A stretch of 52,607 bases of DNA from Nemertoderma westbladi (Eukaryota; Xenacoelomorpha; Nemertodermatida; Nemertodermatidae), in the NCBI GenBank assembly GCA_032718475.1, contig JAUCBJ010007403.1, positions 1-52,607 on the forward strand. Direction: 5' to 3'. The stretch's first letter is position 1. Each line of letters starts with the position of its first letter. Both the position numbers and the translations under genes were made by a program. The notes beneath the pieces were generated by a model that saw only the letters and a list, made by a program, of their open reading frames with translations, searched no databases and was not told where the DNA came from. Below, in pieces: positions 31,901 to 39,684 of this stretch.

Positions 31901-34396
31901 GGACCACAAAACCCAGCTGATATTGCGTCGCGAGGAATGATGCCTGAGGAATTCTGTAAACCGGAGAACAAAGAATTTTGGCAACACGGACCCCAGTTCT
32001 TGCAGAAATCGACACAAGATTGGCCTCCGTTATACGACAACAAATCTAACACTATCCCAAAGGACGCCGAAATCAAGAAACCAAAAAAGGGGAAGACAAA
32101 GAAAAGGACGACGGTGGCAAAACTCAAGAAAAAACCGAAGGCGAAATGGAAAGATATAACTTCAAAGGTCAAGAGAGGAAGACTTGCGAGCCTTTCTACA
32201 CCAGACATATCGCCAGACGGTCAACCAGACGCATTACTAGACGGTCATCCAGACATTCTACCAGACACTAGTGACATACTGACAAACAGTAAAGCCGCAG
32301 TTTCCCTATTGGAGCGGCCTTCTATTGACAAACAACCAGATATGTTACCAGACGTATCGCCAGACACATTACTAGACAGTCGACTAGACATTTTGTCAGA
32401 AACATCACAAAATGTTCTACCGGACATTAGTAATTTATCGACTAACAGTAAAGCCGCAGTTTCCCTATTGGAGCGGCCTTGTATTGACAAACTACCAATT
32501 TTGACACACTTGAGCAACCATAAGCACGGTGAAACCTCATGTATTACAGATGTGGGTAGTACCTACGCTAATGTAAATACAGGTGTTACTTTGCGCTCAA
32601 GAGACATACCGAACCTGCAACCTATGGTGAGACCTGGGATTAATGTCGGCAGAAAAATTAGTTTACCGAAACCCACTGATCCCATAGAGTTCAAACCACC
32701 ATTAACGATCGACTTACAAAGTACTGACAATCAAGGTAAGAAGACAAAGAAGGACAAATTACTTGTAGACCCGGACGGATCAACAGTCAACAAGGGAATA
32801 CTTACCGGCGGACCCGTGGGCCCTTCTAGTAATTCAAAACCTTCCAAATTCTCAATTGACTTACCTGATGACGTCACAAATACTCATGTCGACCGTATTG
32901 TAAACTTAACAGATTCTTGGTCGAACGCTTGCCGAAAATTAGCGTGGATTGTACGTTTTGTACAATACGTTAAAGGCAAACGCGACTTTACACGTCGACT
33001 TACATTGGCTGAGATTGACAGGTGTGAAATTATATTAATTCGCCATTATCAACTGCGATATTTCGCGCGCGAATTCACATCCATAAATCAAGGTCAAACA
33101 ATCAAGTCGTCACCAATACTGAGTTGGAGTCCGATAATTTATAATGGCTTAATTTGTCATAAATCTCGGCTTCAAAACATTGACTTTAACACAAACTTTG
33201 GGTACCCAATAATAATACCGCAACATCACGAACTACAACGTGCAATGATACTGGACGCACATTTACATCTAAAACACGCTGGAAGACACCACTGTCTTTC
33301 CTACTTACGTACAAGATTTGTATTAATTAGACCCAGTAAAGCATTAAGTTCAGTGACACGTACGTGTATTATTTGTAAAAAGGTACATTCTAGAATAGGT
33401 ACCCAAGAAATGAGTGAACTACCACAAGCACGACTTCAAGCATTCAAACCACCTTTTACAGAGACTGGAATTGATTGCTTTGGTCCCATACATACGAAAC
33501 GTGGACGTATACTAGTAAAACGCTGGGGACTGATTTTCACATGTATGTCCAGTAGGGCAGTTCACATTGAACGTGTGATGGATCTTTCCACCAACGCGTT
33601 TATACTAGCACTGCGGCGATTTATCGCTAGACGCGGACTAGTGAAATGCTTGTACTCAGACCAAGGGACAAACTTCGTTGGTGCTCGGAATGAGATTGCT
33701 AGAGCCTTTAAGAAATTAGATCATGATCAAATCTCGAACGAACTGCAACCTCACAAGATCGTTTGGAAGTTTAATCCTCCAGATAGTCCTTGGAGAGGCG
33801 GAGTCTGGGAGAGATTGATTAGATCTATAAAGACAGCCATGGCAAAGGTCATTCCAGTAAACCACATACTGACAGACGACCAACTGACAACATTGTTTGT
33901 TGAAATCGAGGCAATACTAAATACTAGACCAATAGTATTAGTACCCGATGACAAACAATCTCAGTTCGCTTTGACACTGGCACACCTGCTAATGCAGGCA
34001 CCGACCACTTTGACGCCGATTTCTATTCCAATAGAAAGCGACAGCTACGGTAGAAAAGCGTGGAAAATCACGCAACTACTGGCTAACAAATTCTGGGAAA
34101 TATGGCAAAACCATTATTTGCCCTCTATTTCTGCCAGAACAACATGGTACAATAACACCCGCGCATTAAAGCCGGGAGATCACGTGCTGTTGGCAGAAGT
34201 GAATCTAAAAAGACGCTTCTGGATAACAGGTGTAATTTTAGCCACACATCCATCTATGGATGGAGTGACAAGGACTGTGACAGTACGGACAATTGACGGT
34301 CGTACAGTAGACAGACCGACTCAACGTCTCGTACTTCTTGAAGAGACTCGTAACGAGTCTGGAGACTACAAATCTCCACCTAATACTAGTAAATAA
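25940..34396 (+). CDS. Gag-Pol polyprotein (BEL/Pao), about 2,820 codons
   Basis: Open from 25934 with no ATG at its start, so it is reached from ORF1. Residues counted from 25934. Coiled coil 85-320 with a decad repeat; 28-residue repeats 458-592; capsid-like domain about 766-950 (KFSGSSKHWHTF; DUF1759-type). Zinc knuckles CQYC (1003), CWRCTRHGHVRKDC (1042), CPSCGRNHDGLLH (1061). Protease D1175 in LDSAS, with Ala where D-S/T-G is usual, a known Pao-type variant. RT about 1560-1760 with catalytic YVDD (D1697-D1698). RNase H with SDAS (D1877), RAELQAA, WTDA and NPADIASRG. A Lys-rich then PD-rich linker of about 390 residues. Integrase: HH...CIIC (2431-2481), D2514, D2576 and E2626 (49 residues between the last two, as in BEL), then a C-terminal domain with WYNNTRALKPGD. 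All catalytic residues appear present. Confidence 0.93.
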   Translation, partial: GESVSDELLQPKEEQELYRLDGQLKHLTDHLRMCGEDVGDLETVPEYTRETSFAQIESAPGILNQSLVSIRSEICEGSMVTSEVARQQQEFYQQQREIEEQAQLLVMQAAVEEEKLRVVNVARISHLQEQAELEAAQVERLEVDIAQQTAAVDLAQQNAAVELERQMAATDLERQNAAADLERQNAAADLERRNAAVKLERQMAAAELERRNAAADLERRNAAAELERERLVSEARAEMKTRQIKAQSAIRQAEFEAQRQQTEQREKTAKLHFELEKKAREVAEAKENLDLLARDRSMRSRDGHDLDQIEVRHRQIQERKKEGSVGAPGRERQLVKDLCQRFPQVTHMFAPVTTKEPVSIAGSSNISPIHGATEHRFVIPDKFTPPRATSSPIPKVKVSNPPITDRSSLLTGPALLTTKQVSPPSTPKPVTHYAYPMTFRPTRPLDSKAVVRPPFQFTSQSTTSRKTCEPTEQRRTVDTRPFNQFTSQSTTSRKTCEPTEQRRTVDTRPFNQFTSQSTTSRKTCEPTEQRRTVDTRPFNQFTSQSTTSRKTCEPTEQRRTVDTRPFNQFTSQSTTSRKTCEPTEQRRTVDDVPKRNVRIRTTQRTRARRPPYPDDSSTSSESDYPKREVFRTGAADEYKRERSDNSFADNPPQNTPTQKALQPTDAISTQQFADILRPVVNKLAQIEERLEEGYTDSSRNSEFEHNRHLKEPQRPVPSNPTSYQGKAPRRDINKVTNQGRETLNVAEEIAKFAARQGLPVQQPPKFSGSSKHWHTFVDYIESQIAVCAFTSREKFNYLLQTLSGEPKRLAETFVGVPDAFELAYDRLTSIYGGTVSMARSVIEELCKGGAITKPVDLLKLADVIKNAITTLRSIGQLDYGNTPTVLLKIIGRLHHRLRREWRKVEYQREERGGFLKLEDVYLLISREAVVETRSNYTDQHIVAEGITLPSSNRQKPQTTSTKTATYTTPTESRQFSDGGRVSAPIGTKQTRQQLGTDFSGCQYCEHLGKRYIGHKLRGCRQFRELNSEERRLQIRPLDSCWRCTRHGHVRKDCPNTDTCPSCGRNHDGLLHTDSHTPTKRFAREHPEAAARCDAAYRKRESKTTPTFVTHIEDCFSEQSGSSDEESEDDDEYSNGDEQPSIALLTTDQLKGFSVIPIKITGTKGSKRIYAILDSASSHSYVDEKIADVVTDLKQGKHVSYTVSSMHGQRAIPVTRVKLDLDSLLPKSQHSERERSLLPFKDLTFAATKDFSNLLGPVPEQSLEDRKYFRHLGVPECPVNYRSVAMLIGTDQFNLHQVWETRPSAVVAGNAYACRTPIGWYTRAPVRTLDVSDEEDDVQSTCSLLTTNSIHSFSHDVNHTTLQSTKHNRRVTSMISHKEQLIHQVSLELGEKTSQLEIPSTTDDRLASLPTPITSTVPVEIDDDALRNHQLEQAVLDKELTEKTIRWLEQDTAEPGSYEPCMSEQEKQSLKIMEDTIHQTKDGHYEVGMLWRSQSPKLINNYPLALRRLHSIRQRLLKDEKAHLQYNTQMETYLTKGYAIRMTNPEIVTDQTYYLPHHYVRHPDKPDKVRIVNDCAALFEGMSLNSELMDGPNMNNYLMGVIMRFRQRQVAFTCDVEAMFHQVRALERDRDSLRFLWYPEGDLSLPPATYQMQVRVFGARDSPNCTMYALKQAARDQKHLYDPEIIKIVERDFYVDDGLQSCDTVERATTVAHQLRDCLAGGGFNLTKFASNSAELVDSFGTTERGGGDIDLEFEPLPTTKVLGLFWDPNTDNFRVKVRLDSQENTLTKRSCLSKLSRLFDPLGFISPVILQARIYMRSIWKDGLTWDEPISSDQVDLWKTWEAELSSLEDYSIPRVYFPLQSTFPDNLELHCFSDASDNGFGVAAYLRRQVESDEFDVSLITSKAKTMPTKYMTTPRAELQAATLSTTIVNLIQTELQSSLQIFYWTDATLVLFYINNDTLEFKTFVANRRAEILDRSIKEDWRHCPGPQNPADIASRGMMPEEFCKPENKEFWQHGPQFLQKSTQDWPPLYDNKSNTIPKDAEIKKPKKGKTKKRTTVAKLKKKPKAKWKDITSKVKRGRLASLSTPDISPDGQPDALLDGHPDILPDTSDILTNSKAAVSLLERPSIDKQPDMLPDVSPDTLLDSRLDILSETSQNVLPDISNLSTNSKAAVSLLERPCIDKLPILTHLSNHKHGETSCITDVGSTYANVNTGVTLRSRDIPNLQPMVRPGINVGRKISLPKPTDPIEFKPPLTIDLQSTDNQGKKTKKDKLLVDPDGSTVNKGILTGGPVGPSSNSKPSKFSIDLPDDVTNTHVDRIVNLTDSWSNACRKLAWIVRFVQYVKGKRDFTRRLTLAEIDRCEIILIRHYQLRYFAREFTSINQGQTIKSSPILSWSPIIYNGLICHKSRLQNIDFNTNFGYPIIIPQHHELQRAMILDAHLHLKHAGRHHCLSYLRTRFVLIRPSKALSSVTRTCIICKKVHSRIGTQEMSELPQARLQAFKPPFTETGIDCFGPIHTKRGRILVKRWGLIFTCMSSRAVHIERVMDLSTNAFILALRRFIARRGLVKCLYSDQGTNFVGARNEIARAFKKLDHDQISNELQPHKIVWKFNPPDSPWRGGVWERLIRSIKTAMAKVIPVNHILTDDQLTTLFVEIEAILNTRPIVLVPDDKQSQFALTLAHLLMQAPTTLTPISIPIESDSYGRKAWKITQLLANKFWEIWQNHYLPSISARTTWYNNTRALKPGDHVLLAEVNLKRRFWITGVILATHPSMDGVTRTVTVRTIDGRTVDRPTQRLVLLEETRNESGDYKSPPNTSK
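26390..26640 (+). repeat. 30-bp in-frame Gag repeats
   Basis: About eight imperfect copies coding D-L-E-R-Q-N-A-A-A (with K, E and R variants). They extend the coiled coil in steps of ten residues, close to three heptad turns, so they probably lengthen a Gag helix. Confidence 0.9.
27305..27711 (+). repeat. 84-bp tandem repeat, five units, in Gag
   Basis: Units start at 27305, 27389, 27473, 27557 and 27641, are almost identical, and encode 28 residues beginning QFTSQSTTSRK. The last unit is cut short. Each holds one copy of the element's dispersed motif in the form GGAAGACTTGTGAGCC. Near-identity points to very recent expansion. Confidence 0.95.
32286..32492 (+). repeat. Duplicated hairpin segment in the Pol linker
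   Basis: Two copies (about 32286-32335 and 32443-32492) of a 45-bp block containing GCCGC...GCGGC, coding NSKAAVSLLERP. Between and around them are D-x-x-P-D repeats. The copies differ at only a few bases. The stem could form in RNA. Confidence 0.85.
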
Positions 34397-35053
34397 TTAG
34401 GAGTTTACAAATAGATTTCCACGTACCTGTACACCGTAGTAAGGACAGCGGTAGAATTCCATTGTCTTTATATGTGAACATTGAGGGTAGTACCCTTATG
34501 TGTCACATAGGAGCGGGATTTGTAGGTATAAGAAATGGAATTCTACTTGGAACTCACAATATTGAGACATTTTCGAAATTTTAGACAATCCATTTGGATT
34601 TGAAAATTTTTAAAAATTTCTCCAGTGAATAGATTTCAGGGTACAGTCGGGTGGAACTTAAAATTAGAGAAACAAGAGAGGAAGACTTGCGAGCCTTTCT
34701 TAAAAATTTTAATTAAATTTTACACGGTCTTGTTTCAATAAGTTACGTCAAAATAGACTCCCCTATATTTATTACTAATTCTTGATTGCTTATTTTCTGA
34801 TAATAGTTTGGGATCAAAAGTGAGTATTTTAGACTCACAGCCAGTTTAGCCCAAATTCGTTTTTACTTCGGCAAAAAATTTTAGATAAGAAGCAGCGTGT
34901 CATTAAAGAAACCCTAGATCTTAGGCTATGGGTAGGAGGTTAGAGCGTTGTCGAGCCCAAAGGGCAGACGAAACTCTCACGTCTCCTCACAACTAACTAC
35001 AAACTCTGTTGTATTCCCTCTAGTAGTAATGATTATGTAACTACACCCTAATT
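34397..35053 (+). promoter_or_regulatory. Pol-ORF3 spacer: nested hairpin and splice acceptor
   Basis: GTAGAATTCCATT (34451-34463) pairs perfectly with AATGGAATTCTAC (34534-34546). Inside it TATGTGA (34471) pairs with TCACATA (34503), and inside that AGGGTAGTACCCT (34484-34496) is itself an inverted repeat. Near the end, CTCTGTTGTATTCCCTCTAG (ending 35023) is a strong 3' splice site 30 nt before the ORF3 ATG. It could be paired with the donor at 25940 to make a subgenomic ORF3 message (inference). Confidence 0.7.
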
Positions 35054-38000
35054 ATGGAGAAAGGGATACAAGGAGAACCGAGATGGGGATATGATATCCA
35101 AGAGGAGGCAGCAGCGCCATTCGAAAGATTTGGAGCCAAGGATTATACTATATTTGGTATAAAAGAATTATCGGAAAGTACAGCGAAACTCGCGAGAACT
35201 AAATATGACTCGAATGTATTAAAGAGAAGGCAAAACGCATTAAACGAAAGAATCGAAAGTTTGCGCCAAACCTTCAACGAACTTTACCCGTACGATGCTT
35301 TGTGTGATACGGGAGACATTAGCGAAGACCCCGATACTGAAATTAGTCGTTTGTATCATACCATGCAATACCTAAAGGCACACGAACCTATGCCCGCGGT
35401 ACGCGATGAATTCGATGGAATGCATCTTTACAGACGAACTCGAGGGGACGATAGAGAAACCAAGGAAGCATTTTCAGTTTATAAACTTTATTATCAATGC
35501 GGTTCTTGTATGCGCGAACAACGAAATGCGATTCCGATGCGTTTGAATAAGGAAAATCCCGAACCGATATTGGCGAGGTGTTCGAATCATCAACAACTAC
35601 GCTACCAGGAAGGAGGGTATCCTTTATCGAATCCATATCATTCATTTGCTATGACCGGACCAAAGGCGGGAGAAACTGTCATTTACCCACCTAAGGTTGT
35701 TGAACCCGATGTATTTGAACTTACGCTGGACGAGGCGAATCAGTCAACCCGTGAAAAGAAAGAAGCTCTTAGCCTATACAGAGCCTATAAGGCTTTCGAG
35801 AAAGGTGAGATGGAAGAATGGGGTGGAAGACTCGCGAGCCTACCTTGCCATTGGACGTCACACGATCAAACTTCAGCTAAGGAGATGACACCGGAAGTTT
35901 TCGAGAGCATAAACTTTGCTCAAAACGTTATTCAGAGACTACAGATTGCATCCCCGGAGAGGCCAAGAGAAATGCAACCGTATAGTACTTCAACTACGAA
36001 ACCATTGAGTACGACACTCAATTTCCCTATTAGTATACCAGTCCGACAGGATACGACGTACGAAATACCCATCGTGGATCATCCAGAAATCATTTCAAAC
36101 TTGGAGTTTCTTCCTGCAGTTGTTTTCAGCGATATGAGTAAGATATATGATTTACGTAGACATATTACTCAAAAGGTCGTGCACAACGTTCCACCTCATA
36201 TTCAAGATTTCAAGGAACTGGATAGAGCTGGTGCCGACATAGCTCCGAGTAATCTGAAAGGATATCTGACCAAGACGATTCGTTTATGGATTGGAACCGG
36301 AACCTTCGAGTCGGATACAGATATCGCCGCAGATTGGCGAGGTAAGGTTATTCGTTTCGATGAGGATAAGGACATAGAGAAGATTTGGCAACCTTCGGAA
36401 GAATTGTTGGATGAATGGACTAGGACGTTTAGATCGTTTCAGGAAAACGGTTATATGTTTTACGATAACGAGGGCGGCAGTCATCAGCAGAGTTTGACTT
36501 CTAAGACTATACAGATTAGAGCGGCGGACGGAGTCCTGCACGTTTTCAGTAGACAGAGGAGCGACAAACGAATGCCGATACCTCCAGCGAATACAAAGCG
36601 ACACCATCTTATCACCGATATAGTAAAGAAGATGGACCAAGCTTGTAATATCGACGCTAGAATGCTACCGAAGATGGTAAGAAACATGATTTTAGATAAA
36701 ACTGTTGTAAAGGTTGGATCAGGAGTAAGGGAGGATTTAATTAGCGACTTCGCCGGCATGACGGACAGCGATGACCGACTACCGACACCATACGTCGACA
36801 CTCGACCTCTTATTCTGTGGTCTATAGAACAGGGATATTTTCGTGAGTATAATACTCAGAAGACTGGAACTGGATACATTTCCTACCTGTTATTCAATTG
36901 GGATTATAAGGAAGGTAAAAGAAACAAGTATATTGAAACTTATGGAGAAGGTGATACTCCAGATATGAGCGAGTTTGAATCACAGCTTAAATGGAGAGGA
37001 TGCGTGTATTGGGCTATTACGTCACCTCCAAGAGCGGTCTTACAATATTATTTAGCAATAGAGTCGTCAGTGAATGTTTGCCTAATCGCCGACATTGTGT
37101 CTCGGACTCTCAAAAGACATCCACTTTGTCTCGGAGAAGATCATACGTTCTACATGGAAGGGAGAATTCGTACCGACGTGTTTAGACGATTCCTTGAACC
37201 CTTCTACAACTCCGACGCTCAGTGTAATGCCTTTACTCGAGCAGGATTTAGCATATTTCGAGACGTGTATCTTCGCTGTGCGGGATCTCTTATCGAAAGA
37301 CCATCTATGTTTACACTGTTACCCTATGAAGGAGAACGTATCGTGGAAATTACGGATGAATCACGGCAGACGCGCGCGCCTATCGGTCACCTTGGTGATG
37401 AATTCGAAGTAACTACTACGATCGCCGACGATCCTTTAGAGGAACTTCTTGAGATAGAAAGGAACCTCCCGAAGAAATCTCAGACGGAGATTCGACAACT
37501 TGAAGCAACAGATGCTATAGTTTGTATACAACCTTCAGAAACCTACCAACCCATAGACCCAGATGATTACGATTATAGTATGGGAGGAAGCGCTCGACCG
37601 ATTGGAGATCTTATATACGAACGAGTGTGGTACCCTGCCAATACGATGTGTAGTAAATGTGGCGTCGCTGGACATCATATGGCAAAGTGCAGTGGAAAGC
37701 ACATTACTACGACTCAGCTAATCTGTGGATGGTGTGGGGATCAAGGGTCTCATACCTTTTATACTTGCTGGAGATTTATGGCTCAATGTACTTACTGCAA
37801 TATAAAGGGACATCGAGCATCTGAATGCCAACTAAGAGACATACCTTATGAACACGAATCTGTAAAACTCGTGAGGAAGTTATTTGATGAGTGGGAAGAT
37901 TTAGCCGACGAACATGTATCGGCACAGAGAAGACGGTTTCTGATGAGAGCGCATCTCGGATTTTGGGCGGTAAATCCCCAGACGATGATGTCGGAAGGAT

Positions 38001-38779
38001 ATATCTCCGCTATGCCCCAATATGACGAACTTATCGAGGTTGTCGATATTTTGCCCCACGACAGCGGATTCCGAGTGGTGCGCGAGTATCTGTTACAAAT
38101 TCACCCGGATAACAAAAACACGTGGAATTTTCAGAAAGTCGTTAATCGGATTACGTATGGTGAATTCGATCGTTTCCGAACTGAAAAACGGAATAAAGGA
38201 GCTTGGTTAACCGTCGCATGGGCGTACCGAGCCGCGTTTTACCACAAACGTATACGAGCGAGCGTATTCGAGGAAGAAGAGGTCCTAGAGGCGACAAATA
38301 TACCAGCCACTCCGGTTGCGCCGTCTGCACGTCACCCTCGGGAGGACGGGCAGGGTAGGATCATACGGGTCCAGAAGGTGGGCCAACAATTGAAGAAAAT
38401 TATTAATGTAGAAGAACGCAAGGGAGTTGAGCCGACTATTCGAGTTACTCGGGATACGGTATCACTTCCAAGAGAACCAGTAGGAGGATCGGGACATACA
38501 CCAGCTGATCAACAGGGGGCGCAAGCTACTCTTGGGTCTGCGTCGTCCGCTTCTCGCGCGTTCCCAGACGTTCTACCAACTGTAGTGACAACTGATCGGT
38601 CACGAGGAATCGGTCGAGGTTTTGGGATGCTAAATAGACGAATTTGCGAGGAAATAGTAGCACCGTCTCTCAACGTCCCAAGTAAACCAGTGACTCGCCC
38701 CATTAGTCCCATATCGCGAGCAAAGTCACCTGTGCGCAGATTTCGAGGACGCGGCAGGGCTCGATCAACTAAGCGATAA
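35054..38779 (+). CDS. ORF3: exonuclease-like and zinc-knuckle protein (1241 aa)
   Basis: Not envelope-like: no signal peptide and no transmembrane segment. Residues 1-150 are charged and helical. C149/C152 with a later CSNH form a possible zinc site. Around D471-x-E473 ('FYDNEGG'), D561 ('VVKVGSGVREDL') and D680 ('LIADIVSRT') there is a layout like the DEDD 3'-5' exonucleases of RNase D/WRN type; the second motif is the most convincing. The usual Tyr or His four or five residues before the last Asp is not seen, and spacing to it is long, so activity is uncertain. Three CCHC knuckles follow: CSKCGVAGHHMAKC (866), CGWC...C (891), CTYCNIKGHRASEC (912). The tail is Pro/Ser-rich and ends RGRGRARSTKR. 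The same plan survives in the decayed gene at 14762-18287. Likely an RNA- or DNA-binding factor, possibly a nuclease, of the element. Confidence 0.75.
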   Translation: MEKGIQGEPRWGYDIQEEAAAPFERFGAKDYTIFGIKELSESTAKLARTKYDSNVLKRRQNALNERIESLRQTFNELYPYDALCDTGDISEDPDTEISRLYHTMQYLKAHEPMPAVRDEFDGMHLYRRTRGDDRETKEAFSVYKLYYQCGSCMREQRNAIPMRLNKENPEPILARCSNHQQLRYQEGGYPLSNPYHSFAMTGPKAGETVIYPPKVVEPDVFELTLDEANQSTREKKEALSLYRAYKAFEKGEMEEWGGRLASLPCHWTSHDQTSAKEMTPEVFESINFAQNVIQRLQIASPERPREMQPYSTSTTKPLSTTLNFPISIPVRQDTTYEIPIVDHPEIISNLEFLPAVVFSDMSKIYDLRRHITQKVVHNVPPHIQDFKELDRAGADIAPSNLKGYLTKTIRLWIGTGTFESDTDIAADWRGKVIRFDEDKDIEKIWQPSEELLDEWTRTFRSFQENGYMFYDNEGGSHQQSLTSKTIQIRAADGVLHVFSRQRSDKRMPIPPANTKRHHLITDIVKKMDQACNIDARMLPKMVRNMILDKTVVKVGSGVREDLISDFAGMTDSDDRLPTPYVDTRPLILWSIEQGYFREYNTQKTGTGYISYLLFNWDYKEGKRNKYIETYGEGDTPDMSEFESQLKWRGCVYWAITSPPRAVLQYYLAIESSVNVCLIADIVSRTLKRHPLCLGEDHTFYMEGRIRTDVFRRFLEPFYNSDAQCNAFTRAGFSIFRDVYLRCAGSLIERPSMFTLLPYEGERIVEITDESRQTRAPIGHLGDEFEVTTTIADDPLEELLEIERNLPKKSQTEIRQLEATDAIVCIQPSETYQPIDPDDYDYSMGGSARPIGDLIYERVWYPANTMCSKCGVAGHHMAKCSGKHITTTQLICGWCGDQGSHTFYTCWRFMAQCTYCNIKGHRASECQLRDIPYEHESVKLVRKLFDEWEDLADEHVSAQRRRFLMRAHLGFWAVNPQTMMSEGYISAMPQYDELIEVVDILPHDSGFRVVREYLLQIHPDNKNTWNFQKVVNRITYGEFDRFRTEKRNKGAWLTVAWAYRAAFYHKRIRASVFEEEEVLEATNIPATPVAPSARHPREDGQGRIIRVQKVGQQLKKIINVEERKGVEPTIRVTRDTVSLPREPVGGSGHTPADQQGAQATLGSASSASRAFPDVLPTVVTTDRSRGIGRGFGMLNRRICEEIVAPSLNVPSKPVTRPISPISRAKSPVRRFRGRGRARSTKR

Positions 38780-39684
38780 AAGGGAGGGCAAGGGTAGACG
38801 GAAGACTCGTGGGCCTTTCTTATGATTTTGTGATTTATTTGAATTATATGTTTTATATTTAGAAAGTTTTGTATTCTGGGAAAGACTTATATTTAGTAAA
38901 ACTTATATTTTATATTTGTGCTTATTCCGAACTTATGCAATTTGTATTGTTCCGAATTTATGAAATTTAGAGAGATTATATTTAGAAGGAACTTATATTT
39001 GAAAGATTTATGTTTCATATTTGAAGATGCAAAGGAGTTTATATTATTCTAAACTTATGCAGTTTATATCTATATTTAGTAAGACTTATATTTGTAAGAA
39101 TTTATATTTTATATTTGTGATTATTCCGAACTTATGCAATTTATATTATTCCGAACTTATGCAATTTATATTGTTCCGAATATTATGCAATTTATATTTT
39201 ATAAGCAGTATTTGTATTTACAGTGAAATAGAAAGTTTTATAGATAGAAAATTTTGTGCTCAGAAAGACTCATATTTGTAATTATCCCAAACTTATGCAA
39301 TCTACATTTAGGTACGAAAGTATTTGTAATTACTTGAATTTATGCAATATTTGAGATGCAATAGTAGATGGAAGACTCGCGAGCCTTTCTTATTGTTTTC
39401 ATTTATTTGTATTTGTAATTGTTTGAATTTATGCAATATTGAGATGCAATAGATTTATATTGGTGAATTTAATTTAGATTTATATTGTACTTACTTAGTA
39501 AAGCCTTAAATACGTAAAGTTTGAATTTGTAATTATTTTGTATCGAATCATTACGTAGAAAGGAAGTATTGTTTGAAATTTAATTGTAAATATGTAAGTA
39601 CGCCCTAAGTATTCTATAGTTTGATTGATTATTGGTGAAAACCGTATATTTTATGCACGATAATATCCTGTTTTCATGGAGCGG
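38780..39684 (+). repeat. 3' region of the element: AT-rich direct repeats
   Basis: Built from variants of CCGAACTTATGCAATTTATA and AGACTTATATTTAGTAA (38926-39200, at least five copies of the first), plus two copies of the dispersed motif followed by TTTCTTATG or TTTCTTATTG. No ORF. No clear polypurine tract before the 3' LTR; only ATGGAGCGG abuts it. Confidence 0.8.

Larger units (their letters stand above)
25467..39388 (+). repeat. Dispersed near-palindromic motif GGAAGACTYGYGAGCCTWYC
   Basis: Copies: 25467 (ORF1), five in the 84-bp repeats (27332, 27416, 27500, 27584, 27668), 32177 (Pol linker), 34679 (spacer after Pol), 35825 (ORF3), 38800 and 39370 (3' region). A weaker one is at 30148. 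The core CTCGCGAG is a perfect palindrome and 16 of 20 positions are self-complementary. Coding copies use two frames: K-T-R/C-E-P-T in ORF1 and the Gag repeats, but G-R-L-A-S-L in Pol and ORF3. The nucleotides, not the peptide, are therefore conserved. Confidence 0.85.

Noticed and set aside
35054-38779. ORF3 as a retroviral envelope
   Set aside because: It is in the env position, but there is no signal peptide, fusion-peptide-like stretch or membrane helix, and it has three nucleic-acid-type zinc knuckles.
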